Of a DNA stretch of 33,929 nt, positions 1 to 7,132 are shown one piece after another. This DNA is from JBBDXA01 sp040902585. GTDB lineage: Bacteria > Planctomycetota > Phycisphaerae > Phycisphaerales > Phycisphaeraceae. Below the pieces are notes generated by a model that was not told where the DNA came from, made no database searches, and saw nothing but the letters and a program-made list of their open reading frames with translations. The DNA lies in assembly GCA_040902585.1 (NCBI GenBank), contig JBBDXA010000101.1, positions 1 to 33,929 on the forward strand. The letters are read 5' to 3'. The position numbers and the translations under genes were made by a program. Numbering within the stretch: position 1 is the stretch's first letter; every line of letters begins with the position of its first letter.

Positions 1-123
1 CGCAAGCTCGCGTTGAATCTGATCAAGAACGAGAAAACGAGCAAACGGAGCGTCATAGGCAAACGCCTCAAAGCGGGCTGGCAGGATGATTACCCGTTCT
101 GTGTGCTAAAGGCGGGGGTTTAG
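1..123 (+). CDS. ISAs1-family transposase, C-terminal end (partial)
   Basis: Reading from base 1 gives 40 codons ending in TAG at 121-123. The translation contains LALNLIKNEKTSKRSVIGKR followed by LKAGWQDDY. The ALNL(I/L)K..KT.KR.I..KR...GW..DY pattern is the conserved tail of DDE transposases of the ISAs1 family (established family knowledge). The catalytic domain lies outside the window, so whether the element is intact cannot be judged. The stop codon is followed within 14 bases by what looks like the terminal inverted repeat, as expected for the 3' end of such an element. The alternative, an unrelated short tail, is unlikely because the motif match is specific. Confidence 0.75.
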   Translation, partial: RKLALNLIKNEKTSKRSVIGKRLKAGWQDDYPFCVLKAGV

Positions 124-137
124 ATGCGTTTGCCCTG
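1..137 (+). mobile_element. Right end of an ISAs1-family insertion sequence
   Basis: This spans the transposase tail plus the sequence ending ATGCGTTTGCCCTG at 137. Its reverse complement starts CAGGGCAAACGCAT, and ISAs1-family ends characteristically begin CAGGG (recalled family knowledge). The boundary at 137 is inferred from that similarity. The target-site duplication and left end are outside the window. A REP-like hairpin starts five bases further on at 142, so the element may have inserted beside a repeat. Confidence 0.6.
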
Positions 138-141
138 ACCT

Positions 142-170
142 GGAGCACCATCCCGACAGGGTGGTGCTCC
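142..170 (+). repeat. REP-like hairpin, GGAGCACC family, copy 1
   Basis: The two arms GGAGCACCATCC and GGGTGGTGCTCC pair over about 12 positions (one G-T) around a 5-base loop. Related hairpins occur at 2900-2926, 7182-7207 and, inverted, 7232-7258. It overlaps the longest open-frame start of the next gene but not the start chosen here (206). No T-run follows, so it is a repeat rather than an obvious intrinsic terminator. Confidence 0.75.
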
Positions 171-193
171 CGGCCCCGGATGGTGCCGACTGC

Positions 194-199
194 TACACT
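194..199 (+). promoter_or_regulatory. Candidate -10 box of the PhnP-like gene (leaderless)
   Basis: TACACT ends six bases before the ATG at 206. A start site at the usual distance would fall at or within a base or two of that ATG, which implies a leaderless or nearly leaderless mRNA. No good -35 box is visible 16-18 bases upstream. The same box and spacing recur before the sigma-factor gene at 2053. Confidence 0.4.
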
Positions 200-205
200 T
201 TCGCC

Positions 206-1036
206 ATGTCGCTTGAACTGCTTTTTCTAGGCACGGGGACCAGCGCGGGCGTGCCGATGATCGGGTGCGAGTGTGCGGTGTGCATGTCGCGCGATCCGCA
301 CGATCAGCGGACCCGTGCGAGTGTTTTGATCAGTTACGGAGCTCGAGGGGCGGCGGCGGAGCCCCTTGAAGGGGCCCCGCCTGTGCGCCGCGTGCTCATC
401 GATACTTCCCCCGAACTGCGCATGCAGATCACGCGCCATCGCATCAACGCCCTCGATGCCGTGCTCTACACGCACGCCCATGCCGACCACATCTTCGGCC
501 TCGACGACCTGCGGCGATTCAACATCGTTATGCGCGCCCCCATCGACATCTACGCGGAAGGCTCGGTGCTCGCCCAGTTCCGCGAGATGTTCCGCTACAT
601 TTTTGAGCCGCACCTCAATGAGAATCAGTCGTTCATTCCGCAGCTTGTCGCGCATGCGATCTTGCCAGTGGAGAAGCTGGTGCTGCATGAAGCAACCTTC
701 ACGCCGATCCGCCTGATGCACGGGCGTTTGCCGGTACTGGGTTTTCGCGTGGATCATGAAGGCAAATCGCTGGCGTACTGCACGGATGTGTCGAGCGTGC
801 CGGCGGAGTCAATGGCGCTGCTGCGCCATCTCGACGTTCTCGTGATCGATGCCCTGCGCTATCGCGCGCACCCGACGCACATGACCGTGGATGAAGCGAT
901 GGCGACGATTGAAGAGTTGAAACCGAAGCAGGCGTATCTCACGCACATCGCCCATGAGATCAGCCACGCGGAACTCTCGCCGCGTTTGCCGCGAGGCGTC
1001 GCGATTTCCTACGACGGCCTGCGCATCACCCTCTAG
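206..1036 (+). CDS. MBL-fold metallo-hydrolase, PhnP-like
   Basis: A 276-aa metallo-beta-lactamase-fold hydrolase. The N-terminus reads LGTGTSAGVPMIGCECAVC, with Cys21, Cys23 and Cys26 in the position of the extra zinc site of PhnP-type phosphodiesterases. The metal motif THAHADH is at residues 89-95 (His90, His92, Asp94, His95). TDVSSVP and a late LTHIAHE supply further ligands. PhnP cleaves cyclic phosphate esters of ribose in phosphonate breakdown, but no phn genes are nearby and many bacteria carry solitary homologues of unknown substrate, so only the family is called. The start at 206 is preferred over 161 because the earlier start lies inside a repeat hairpin and the conserved fold begins at MSLELLFLG. 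A likely -10 box sits directly before it. Confidence 0.85.
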   Translation: MSLELLFLGTGTSAGVPMIGCECAVCMSRDPHDQRTRASVLISYGARGAAAEPLEGAPPVRRVLIDTSPELRMQITRHRINALDAVLYTHAHADHIFGLDDLRRFNIVMRAPIDIYAEGSVLAQFREMFRYIFEPHLNENQSFIPQLVAHAILPVEKLVLHEATFTPIRLMHGRLPVLGFRVDHEGKSLAYCTDVSSVPAESMALLRHLDVLVIDALRYRAHPTHMTVDEAMATIEELKPKQAYLTHIAHEISHAELSPRLPRGVAISYDGLRITL

Positions 1037-1067
1037 CCGCTTGCGGCGTAGCAACGTCCGCCTACGG

Positions 1068-1073
1068 TACAAT
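1068..1073 (+). promoter_or_regulatory. Candidate -10 box of the SMP-30 gene
   Basis: TACAAT lies 28 bases before the ATG at 1102, in the short gap after the PhnP-like gene. TTGCGG at 1041-1046 is the only -35-like hexamer and its 21-base spacing is too long, so the call rests mainly on the -10 match. A GGAG ribosome-binding site follows at 1092-1095. Confidence 0.35.
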
Positions 1074-1101
1074 ACGCCGACACACGCATCCGGAGATCCC
1101 C

Positions 1102-1983
1102 ATGCGCACCCTCTCTCTCGCCTTCATCCTCCTCACTCTCGCAACCCCCGCCGTCGCCGAGTCTCTCCTCGCCCCCGGTGCGACCGTCGTCGTCCTCAGC
1201 GACAAGTTCAAGTTCACCGAAGGCCCAGCCGTTCACCCGCGCACCGGCGATGTCTATTTCACCGACATCCCCAACAACCGCATTCACAAGTGGGACGCGG
1301 TCACCCGCCTCATCTCGGTGCATATCGAGAACACCGATGGTGCCAACGGGCTCTACTTCGACAAAGATGGTGTGCTCTTCGCCTGCCAGGGCACCGCCAA
1401 GAAAGTGGTGTCCTACGATGCGTCGGGCAAAGCGCTGGTGCTGGCGGAGACCTACAACAGGCGGCCGTTCAACGCGCCCAATGATCTGTGGGTTCATCCC
1501 AAAGGCGGCGTGTACTTCACCGATCCGAATTACTCGGGCAAGCCGAATACGCAGGATGCCGAGGCGGTCTATTACATCTCGCTCGAATCGATCACCAACA
1601 TTCGCATCACCCGCGCGGCGGACGGATTCAAGCGGCCCAACGGCATCATCGGCACGGCCGACGGCAAGACGCTTTACGTCTCCGATCGCAGCGCCAACAA
1701 GACCTGGCGATACGACATTGCCGACGACCGCAAACTAACGAACAAGAAGCTGTTCTGCGATGAAGGCTCCGACGGCATGACGCTCGATGAGCAGGGCAAC
1801 GTGTACCTCACGCCGGCGGCGAAGGCGGTGCATGTCTACAACCCCGAAGGCAAGCTCATCGAAAAGATCGAGACCCCCGAGCCGCCGGCGAATCTGACCT
1901 TCGGCGGCAAGGAACGCAAGACGCTCCTCATCACGGCGCGGAAGTATCTGCTTTCGGTTGAGATGGCGGTGAAGGGCGGGTGA
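1102..1983 (+). CDS. Secreted SMP-30/gluconolactonase-like beta-propeller
   Basis: A 293-aa protein with a Sec signal peptide (hydrophobic residues 5-16, cleavage likely after AVA at 19). The mature part is a six-bladed SMP-30/gluconolactonase/LRE-like propeller. The metal-site residues typical of the family are visible: Glu40 in FTEGP, Asn127 in APNDLW, Asn180 in RPNGI and Asp224 in GSDGMTLD. Family members hydrolyse sugar lactones or other lactones; the substrate here cannot be told. Export fits a periplasmic role in sugar oxidation. GGAG at 1092-1095 precedes the ATG at a good distance. It stands alone, with the next gene on the same strand about 70 bases on. Confidence 0.88.
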   Translation: MRTLSLAFILLTLATPAVAESLLAPGATVVVLSDKFKFTEGPAVHPRTGDVYFTDIPNNRIHKWDAVTRLISVHIENTDGANGLYFDKDGVLFACQGTAKKVVSYDASGKALVLAETYNRRPFNAPNDLWVHPKGGVYFTDPNYSGKPNTQDAEAVYYISLESITNIRITRAADGFKRPNGIIGTADGKTLYVSDRSANKTWRYDIADDRKLTNKKLFCDEGSDGMTLDEQGNVYLTPAAKAVHVYNPEGKLIEKIETPEPPANLTFGGKERKTLLITARKYLLSVEMAVKGG

Positions 1984-2039
1984 CGACACGACGCGGCGGA
2001 AATGCTGCGGGGCGTGCCACCCAGTTGCCTCCGTCTTCG

Positions 2040-2045
2040 TACACT
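2040..2045 (+). promoter_or_regulatory. Candidate -10 box of the sigma-factor gene (leaderless)
   Basis: TACACT lies seven bases before the ATG at 2053, the same arrangement as at 194-206. The expected transcription start would coincide with the start codon. There is no Shine-Dalgarno sequence before 2053, which fits leaderless translation. No -35 consensus is seen. Confidence 0.4.
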
Positions 2046-2052
2046 ATCCCGC

Positions 2053-2895
2053 ATGACGCTTGCGACTTCACCGATCGAGGAAATGCCGGTCCGCGCCGGC
2101 GACCCGCGCGATGTGGCGATTCCGCGCCTGGTCGAAATGCTGGGCGGAAGAATCTACAACCTCGCGCTGCACTTTTGCGGCAACGCCGCCCAGGCGGAGG
2201 ATGTGGTGCAGGAGACGTTTCTCCAGGCCTATCGCAAGTGGGAGCAGTTCAAAGGTGATTCCGCGCCGGGCACGTGGCTGTACACGATTGCCGCGCGGCT
2301 CTGTCGGCGGATGCATCGCAGGAAGTCGGGGCAGCCCAGGCACATGATGTCGCTCAGTGCGGCCATGCCTTCGACGGGCAAGGTGCCTGATCTGCCGGGG
2401 CCTGAGAAGGACAACCCGCTGCGCGTGCAGCTGCGCCAAGAAGCGATCGAGCATCTGGAGCGGGCGATCGTCGAGCTGCCGCTGCCGTTCCGCATGCCGC
2501 TGGTGCTCAAGGACATCGTCGGCTTCAGTGTGCTTCAGGTCGGTCAGATTATGAGGCTGAAGGAAGCGACGGTGAAGACGCGGCTGCATCGGGCGAGGCT
2601 GCTGATCCGCAGCGCGATGGATGACCATTTGCCGACGAAGGACGCGCCGCCGCCGGCTTACACGAAGCAGGTGTGCATGGACCTGCTGCGCGCCAAGCAG
2701 GAGGCGCTGGATCATGGCGTGAAGTTCGAGTTGCCGCAAGATGATTACTGCGAACGATGCAGCGCGGTGTTTGAGAGCATGGACTTCGCCGCCGACGCCT
2801 GCCAGATGCTTGGGGCCGGCCCGCTGCCGGCGCGCGTGCGCAGCGCTCTGGAAAGGGAATTGGAAGCGGAGATGAGCAGGTCCAAACCGCAATGA
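2053..2895 (+). CDS. ECF-type RNA polymerase sigma factor with Cys-containing C-terminal tail
   Basis: A 280-aa sigma-70 family factor. Region 2 covers about residues 24-90 (NAAQAEDVVQETFLQAYRKW, then GTWLYTIAARLCRR). Region 4 covers about 130-188, with the helix-turn-helix LQVGQIMRLKEATVKTRLHR. A typical ECF factor would end near residue 190. This one continues 90 residues with Cys208, His221, Cys233-x2-Cys236 and Cys250. The spacing resembles a zinc-binding anti-sigma (ZAS/zf-HC2) or metal-sensing tail as known from CorE-like factors, so activity may be controlled in cis by metal or redox state (inference). The start at 2053 is preferred over 2002 because the -10-like box lies between them. 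The histidine-kinase gene follows after 55 bases with a repeat hairpin in the gap. Confidence 0.88.
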   Translation: MTLATSPIEEMPVRAGDPRDVAIPRLVEMLGGRIYNLALHFCGNAAQAEDVVQETFLQAYRKWEQFKGDSAPGTWLYTIAARLCRRMHRRKSGQPRHMMSLSAAMPSTGKVPDLPGPEKDNPLRVQLRQEAIEHLERAIVELPLPFRMPLVLKDIVGFSVLQVGQIMRLKEATVKTRLHRARLLIRSAMDDHLPTKDAPPPAYTKQVCMDLLRAKQEALDHGVKFELPQDDYCERCSAVFESMDFAADACQMLGAGPLPARVRSALERELEAEMSRSKPQ

Positions 2896-2899
2896 CTGG

Positions 2900-2926
2900 A
2901 AGCACCGTTCCGGCAGGGTGGTGCTT
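2900..2926 (+). repeat. REP-like hairpin, GGAGCACC family, copy 2
   Basis: Arms AAGCACC and GGTGCTT flank a core similar to copy 1 (TTCCGGCAGGG). It fills the gap between the sigma-factor stop (2895) and the kinase start (2951), so it is transcribed if the genes are co-transcribed, where it could slow 3' decay or attenuate read-through. Confidence 0.65.
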
Positions 2927-2950
2927 ATTCTTAACTTTGACGATGCTCTT

Positions 2951-4141
2951 ATGGATGCAGACTTACTTTTCGAGCGCTACCGCGAGCTTCAGGCTTACGT
3001 CGGCTGGACCGAGGCGGACGCCGCCCGCATCAACGCCGTGGCGGACCAGGTCGAGCCGCACCTGTCGCAGCTCGTCGATGATTTCTACGAAGAGATCACC
3101 CGGCACCCCGATGCCCGCAAGGTGATCACCGGCGGCCAGCCGCAGATCGAGCGCCTCAAGGGCACGCTCATCGTCTGGGTGCGCGAGCTGATGCGCGGGC
3201 CTTACGATCGCGATCACGTCGCCAAGCGCTGGCGCATCGGCTGGCGGCATGTGGAGATCGGCCTGGACCAGGTCTACACCAACGTCGCCCTCTCACGCCT
3301 GCGCAGCGGCATCGTGCGCGTCATCCAGCAGTACTGGCGGGGACCGGTCAGCGAGAGCATCGAGATGATCGAGTCGCTGCACAAGCTCATCGACCTGGAC
3401 CTGGCGATCATCGAAGACGCGTATCAGTGCGAGCACCTGAAGCGACAGGCCCAGGTGGAACGCCTGGCGGCGGTGGGGCACATGGCCGGCGGCGTGGCGC
3501 ACGAGCTGCGGCAGCCGCTGAACGTGATCCGCAGTTCCGTCTATTACCTTCAGCACGCCCGAAATCCCACACCCGAAAAAACCGGCGAGCACCTGGAGCG
3601 GATCGATCGGCAGGTGAAACTGGCCGACGGCGTGATCACCGCCATGGCCGACTTCGCCAAGCTGCCTTCGCCGCGGACCGAGCCGGTGAACGTGTCGCAG
3701 TGCATCATGGAAACGCTGGAGACGATCCGGCTGCCCGACTCGATCGAACTGAACGTGGACTGCCCGGCAACGGCCTTGATGCAGGCGGATGCGAGTCAGC
3801 TCCGCATCGTATTGGGCAACCTCATCCGCAACGCCCGCGATGCGATGCGCGACGGCGGGCGGTTGACGATCGATGTCAGCGCGCTCGGCGAGCACGTGGA
3901 AATCACGGTCAGCGACACGGGCGGCGGCATTCCCCCCGAGCTGTTGCCGCGCATCATGGAGCCGATGTTCACGACCAAGGCCCGCGGCATCGGCCTGGGG
4001 CTGACCATCAGCCGCGCTATCGTGACCAAGCACGGCGGTCACATCCGCGTTCACAGCGAAGTGGGCGGCGGCTCGACCTTTACCGTGGTCATTCCCTCGG
4101 CGGCGGCGAAACCTTCTGATACCGGAGCGACGCAGCCATGA
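2951..4141 (+). CDS. Globin-coupled sensor histidine kinase
   Basis: A 396-aa soluble kinase with no membrane segment. Residues 1-160 form a sensor globin: Tyr46 (in DDFYEEI) sits where the distal tyrosine is expected, and His100 in RHVEIGL matches the proximal-heme-histidine motif of HemAT-type sensors. The HisKA helix carries His184 in GGVAHELRQPL. The ATPase domain has the N box (NLIRNARDAM), DTGGGIP and GIGLGLTI. These positions closely parallel what I recall for AfGcHK of Anaeromyxobacter (Tyr45, His99, phospho-His183), in which oxygen binding to heme raises kinase activity. The next gene overlaps the stop as ATGA and is the expected double-receiver partner. ATG 2951 is preferred over GTG 2918 because the latter lies in a repeat hairpin. 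Heme binding is inferred from sequence only. Confidence 0.9.
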   Translation: MDADLLFERYRELQAYVGWTEADAARINAVADQVEPHLSQLVDDFYEEITRHPDARKVITGGQPQIERLKGTLIVWVRELMRGPYDRDHVAKRWRIGWRHVEIGLDQVYTNVALSRLRSGIVRVIQQYWRGPVSESIEMIESLHKLIDLDLAIIEDAYQCEHLKRQAQVERLAAVGHMAGGVAHELRQPLNVIRSSVYYLQHARNPTPEKTGEHLERIDRQVKLADGVITAMADFAKLPSPRTEPVNVSQCIMETLETIRLPDSIELNVDCPATALMQADASQLRIVLGNLIRNARDAMRDGGRLTIDVSALGEHVEITVSDTGGGIPPELLPRIMEPMFTTKARGIGLGLTISRAIVTKHGGHIRVHSEVGGGSTFTVVIPSAAAKPSDTGATQP

Positions 4142-4896
4142 CGTTGCAGGATCTCAATACGCATGCGGTCAGCACGATGCGGCGCATTCTCGTCGTTGAC
4201 GATGAGCCGGACATCCGCGCGAACCTGACTGACATCCTCGGCGACTTGGGCTACGAAGTGGACACGGCCGGCAACGGCAACGAGGCCCTCGCGCTGGTGG
4301 AGCGCAAGGCGTATGACGTGGCGCTGATCGATCTGAAAATGCCCGGCATCGACGGGCTGGAACTCTACCGCCGCATCAAGAAGATTCACTCGGCGACGGT
4401 GGTCATCATCACCACCGCCTACGCCGGCGGGGACACGGCTCGCGCCGCGATGGCCGCGGGGGCGTGGGAGATCGTCAGCAAGCCGATGGATTTCAACATG
4501 CTCCTGCCGCTCATCGAAGGGGCCCTGACGCAGCCGGCGATCATCATCGTCGATGACGATACGGACCTGTGCGACAATCTGTGGTCGATCCTGCACGATC
4601 GCCGCTACCGCGTCGGCATCGCCCATGACATCGACGATGCCCAGGCGCTCATCGAAGCCCGCGACTTCAGCATCGCCCTGATCGATCTGAAGCTGCCCCA
4701 AGGCGACGGCACGCAACTGCTCCAACTGATCAAAGCCCGTCAGCCCGACGCCCGCGCGATCCTCATCTCGGGTCATCGCGCGGAACTGGATGATGCCGTG
4801 CGCGCTGCCACCGGCCCGAGCCCCGACGCCGTCTGCTATAAACCGATCGATATCGAATCGCTACTCACAACCGTTCGCGACCTGACCCGCGCCTGA
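4138..4896 (+). CDS. Response regulator with two tandem receiver domains
   Basis: A 252-aa protein made of two complete receiver domains and nothing else. REC1: acidic pair Asp21-Asp22, phospho-acceptor Asp65 (ALIDLKMPG), Lys115 (SKPMD). REC2: Asp139-Asp141, phospho-acceptor Asp183 (ALIDLKLP), Lys235 (YKPID). The two copies resemble one another and probably arose by duplication. It overlaps the kinase stop by four bases, implying translational coupling and a cognate pair. An in-frame ATG at 4177 would give Asp52 and Asp170, nearly the numbering I recall for the AfGcHK partner (Asp52/Asp169), so the true start may be 4177. No DNA-binding or enzymatic output is present, so it must pass the phosphate on, act as a sink, or work by protein contact. 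Confidence 0.9.
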   Translation: MTLQDLNTHAVSTMRRILVVDDEPDIRANLTDILGDLGYEVDTAGNGNEALALVERKAYDVALIDLKMPGIDGLELYRRIKKIHSATVVIITTAYAGGDTARAAMAAGAWEIVSKPMDFNMLLPLIEGALTQPAIIIVDDDTDLCDNLWSILHDRRYRVGIAHDIDDAQALIEARDFSIALIDLKLPQGDGTQLLQLIKARQPDARAILISGHRAELDDAVRAATGPSPDAVCYKPIDIESLLTTVRDLTRA

Positions 4897-4931
4897 TCGC
4901 CTGATCGCCTGATTCACCTGATTTACCTGAC
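4892..4931 (+). repeat. CCTGAT short tandem repeat
   Basis: Five imperfect units of 8-9 bases (CCTGATCG twice, CCTGATTCA, CCTGATTTA, CCTGACC) begin at the stop codon of the double-receiver gene and run into the gap before the next kinase. They look like slippage products and may be variable in copy number. Confidence 0.6.
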
Positions 4932-4946
4932 CGAGACCGCCCGCCG

Positions 4947-6338
4947 ATGCCCAGCCCCGCGACTTCAGTTCCGCCGCACGTGCTTCTCATCGAGGATGAT
5001 GCCGACGCCCGCGCCAGTCTCGCGGATATTCTCGAGCTCGATGGTTACATCGTCGAGCAGGCCGGGAGCATCGCCGCCGCCCTCGTCGATCGCGACTGGA
5101 CGCAGCTTGTCGCCATCATCACCGATCGTCGCCTCCCCGATGGCCACGCCGACGCCCGGTTGCAACAATTCAAATCGCTCGCCCCGGATGCCGCCATTAT
5201 CGTTGTCACCGGCTATCGCGATCTGGAAGGCGCGATCGCCTGCCTTCAGCAAGGGGCAGAGGATTACCTCATCAAGCCCGTCAACCCCGATGCCCTTCGC
5301 CTAAGCCTGCGCCGCATCGTCGAGCGCCGCCGCACCATGCTCGAACTGCAAGCCAGTCGGCAGAGATTGCAGGCCCTGTTCAACAGCGCGATCGATGTCA
5401 TTCTCCTGCTCGATAACGACGCCCGCATCATCGAAGCCAACCCCGCGGTGGCCACGCTGCTGGGCTATCCGCCGGCCGCGCTCGCCGGCAAGTCGCTTGG
5501 CGATCTGCTGAATGCCGACGATCGCCGCGCGTTCGCCACGGAGTGGAAGCAGTTCCTCGGTAACGGGGCCGCGACGATGGAGCTGCTGCTCAACCGGCGC
5601 GACGGCACGCCCGTCGCCGTTGACTACCGCGCCGTTGCTCACATCGTGCCCGGCCTGCACATGGGCATCGCCCGCGACCTCTCCGAACGCCGCCGCCTCG
5701 AACGCCAGGTGCTCGACGTCAGCGCCAGCGAACAGCAGCGCATCGGCCGCGACCTGCACGACGGCCTGGGCCAGGAACTCACCGGCATCGCCTTCCTCGC
5801 CGATGTCCTGCGTCAGAAGCTGGCCCGCCTCAATCGCCCCGAAGCCGCCGACGCCGCCGAAATCACCCAGCTCGTCAACCAGACCATCGACCACGCCCGC
5901 GCCCTGGTCCGCGGCCTGTGCCCCGTCGTCACCGACGCCGATGGTCTCATGAGCGCGCTGGAAGAACTGGCCGAGGTCATTCACACCACCCATCGCGTCG
6001 CCTGCCGCTTCCTCTGCGAGGAGCCCGTGCTCGTGAACGATCCCAACGTCGCCGCCCAGGCGTATTTCATCGCCCGTGAAGCGGTCAACAATGCCGTGAA
6101 ACACGCCCGCGCCAGGCACATCACCCTTCGCCTGAAGAAGCAGGGCGACCGCGCGGTGCTGAGCGTTCAGGACGATGGCGTGGGCATCATCGAATCCCCC
6201 GCCGCCGGCCGCGGCATGCAGATCATGCCTTACCGCGCCCGCATGATCGCCGGCTCACTGGACATCGCCTCCACGACAGGCAAAGGCACCGCCGTCACCC
6301 TCACGTTCAACGCCAAAGGCCTCGCCGACGCCAAGTAA
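4947..6338 (+). CDS. REC-PAS-HisKA_3 sensor histidine kinase
   Basis: A 463-aa soluble protein. Residues 11-125 are a receiver (acidic Asp17-Asp18, phospho-acceptor Asp60 in IITDRRLPDG, Lys110 in IKPV). Residues 138-250 are a PAS domain (LFNSAIDVILLLD, ANPAVATLLGY). Residues 258-330 are a HisKA_3 dimerisation helix with His271 in RDLHDGLGQEL, and 365-455 an HATPase with NNAVKHA and DDGVGI. Kinases with a HisKA_3 domain (NarX/DesK class) normally feed LuxR-type regulators, none of which is in the window. The N-terminal receiver could take phosphate from the globin kinase upstream, making an oxygen-to-PAS relay (inference). The gap to the previous gene is 50 bases, so co-transcription is likely. 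Confidence 0.87.
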   Translation: MPSPATSVPPHVLLIEDDADARASLADILELDGYIVEQAGSIAAALVDRDWTQLVAIITDRRLPDGHADARLQQFKSLAPDAAIIVVTGYRDLEGAIACLQQGAEDYLIKPVNPDALRLSLRRIVERRRTMLELQASRQRLQALFNSAIDVILLLDNDARIIEANPAVATLLGYPPAALAGKSLGDLLNADDRRAFATEWKQFLGNGAATMELLLNRRDGTPVAVDYRAVAHIVPGLHMGIARDLSERRRLERQVLDVSASEQQRIGRDLHDGLGQELTGIAFLADVLRQKLARLNRPEAADAAEITQLVNQTIDHARALVRGLCPVVTDADGLMSALEELAEVIHTTHRVACRFLCEEPVLVNDPNVAAQAYFIAREAVNNAVKHARARHITLRLKKQGDRAVLSVQDDGVGIIESPAAGRGMQIMPYRARMIAGSLDIASTTGKGTAVTLTFNAKGLADAK

Positions 6339-6348
6339 TCCCGCGACC

Positions 6349-6425
6349 TCCCCTCACCGCCCCTTTCCCTCCCTCCCTCCGTCCTTCCGTGCCTTCCTCC
6401 CTTCGTGCCTTCCTCCCTTCCTCCT
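6349..6425 (+). repeat. Polypyrimidine tract with 16-bp tandem repeat
   Basis: Nearly pure C/T on the + strand. It includes two exact tandem copies of CGTGCCTTCCTCCCTT at 6388-6403 and 6404-6419, preceded by CCCTCCCTCCCTCC. Such mirror-like purine/pyrimidine tracts can form triplex DNA and slip in replication. It lies between the REC-PAS kinase stop and a candidate promoter for the small downstream frame. No gene is evident in it. Confidence 0.65.
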
Positions 6426-6470
6426 GCTACGATGTTAAGCAACTAATGAACACCTCCAGGGGTTCACCGC

Positions 6471-6587
6471 ATGGACCCCATCGACCGCCTCCTCCTCGCC
6501 GCCTGGGACCGCCTCTGCGACCTCCTCGCCGCCGACCCCGACTTCGCCGCCCGCCGCCAGGCCCGCGCCAAACGCCGCCATCTCTAG
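6471..6587 (+). CDS. Possible 38-aa small protein
   Basis: ATG 6471 to TAG 6585-6587 encodes 38 residues, with an acidic-hydrophobic N-terminal half (MDPIDRLLLAAWDRLCDLLA) and a strongly basic end (RRQARAKRRHL). This suggests an amphipathic helix followed by a nucleic-acid- or membrane-binding tail. AGGGG at 6458-6462 stands eight bases before the ATG, and TACGAT at 6428-6433 could be its -10 box. I do not recognise a family. Composition-driven chance reading is a real alternative in GC-rich DNA. Confidence 0.4.
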   Translation: MDPIDRLLLAAWDRLCDLLAADPDFAARRQARAKRRHL

Positions 6588-6595
6588 GCAATCCC

Positions 6596-6880
6596 TCAGT
6601 GCTTGTAGACCTTATGCTGCGGCCTGCCCGAAAGAATCTGTTCCTTGCCCCAGTTGGTCACCGCCCGGAATTCGTCGCTGCGGATGAAGGTGTTGAAGGC
6701 GGCCTCGTCGTTCCATTCGCTGGTGATGAGGTAGGACGCGCCGTCGCTCACGTCCTTCCAGAGCGTGGAGCTGGTGTGGCCGGGGGCGGCTTTCAGGGCG
6801 TCGATGACACCCGCGAACTTTTCTTCAAAGTCCTGCTGCTTGCCTTCGATGACGTGGTAGTTCATGCCGACGGTGATCAT
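6596..6880 (-). CDS. ABM-family (antibiotic biosynthesis monooxygenase-like) small protein
   Basis: 94 aa, the usual size of one dimeric alpha-beta ABM barrel subunit. Features are ITVGMNYHVIEGKQQDFEEKF, GHTSSTLWKDVSDGASYLITSEWNDEAAF and a late FRAVTNWGKEQ; the pattern of YHV..GK...FE.KF and S.WND..AF is typical of this superfamily. Relatives oxidise polyketides, degrade heme or act as stress proteins; the sequence does not distinguish these. The start at 6880 is supported by AAGGAA a few bases upstream; the longer open frame to 7051 has no conserved residues. Upstream on this strand two TACACT-like boxes (6954-6959 and 7014-7019) may be promoters. Confidence 0.75.
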   Translation of the reverse strand: MITVGMNYHVIEGKQQDFEEKFAGVIDALKAAPGHTSSTLWKDVSDGASYLITSEWNDEAAFNTFIRSDEFRAVTNWGKEQILSGRPQHKVYKH

Positions 6881-7132
6881 GGTGAGGTTCCTTGAGCGAG
6901 CCGCGACGAGTCGAGCGCGGGATGGTGCGGGGTTGGAGTGCGTGCGGAGAGAGAGTGTACAGGCGATCCACTCACTTCGCAGCGATGCGGCAGCGGTTCG
7001 AAGGGGACGGACGAGTGTAGCCGATGTGTTGTGATGTGACTCACGGACCACCCGGTTTTGCGTTCAAAGGCCGCACCGCCTTGGATGACGGGTGTCCGCA
7101 ACGAGCGGACTCGGCGAGAGTTGTCGAAAATA

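Noticed and set aside
142..170. Hairpin considered as an intrinsic terminator of the transposase gene
   Set aside because: No T-run follows, and related hairpins occur at unrelated intergenic positions, fitting a dispersed repeat.
366..1484. Several long frames overlapping the PhnP-like and SMP-30 genes on other frames and the opposite strand
   Set aside because: They have Arg/Ser/Pro-rich composition without conserved motifs, as expected of shadow frames in GC-rich coding DNA.
4892..4931. CCTGAT repeats considered as a CRISPR or iteron array
   Set aside because: Units are only 8-9 bases, without spacers or conserved length, so they look like simple slippage repeats.
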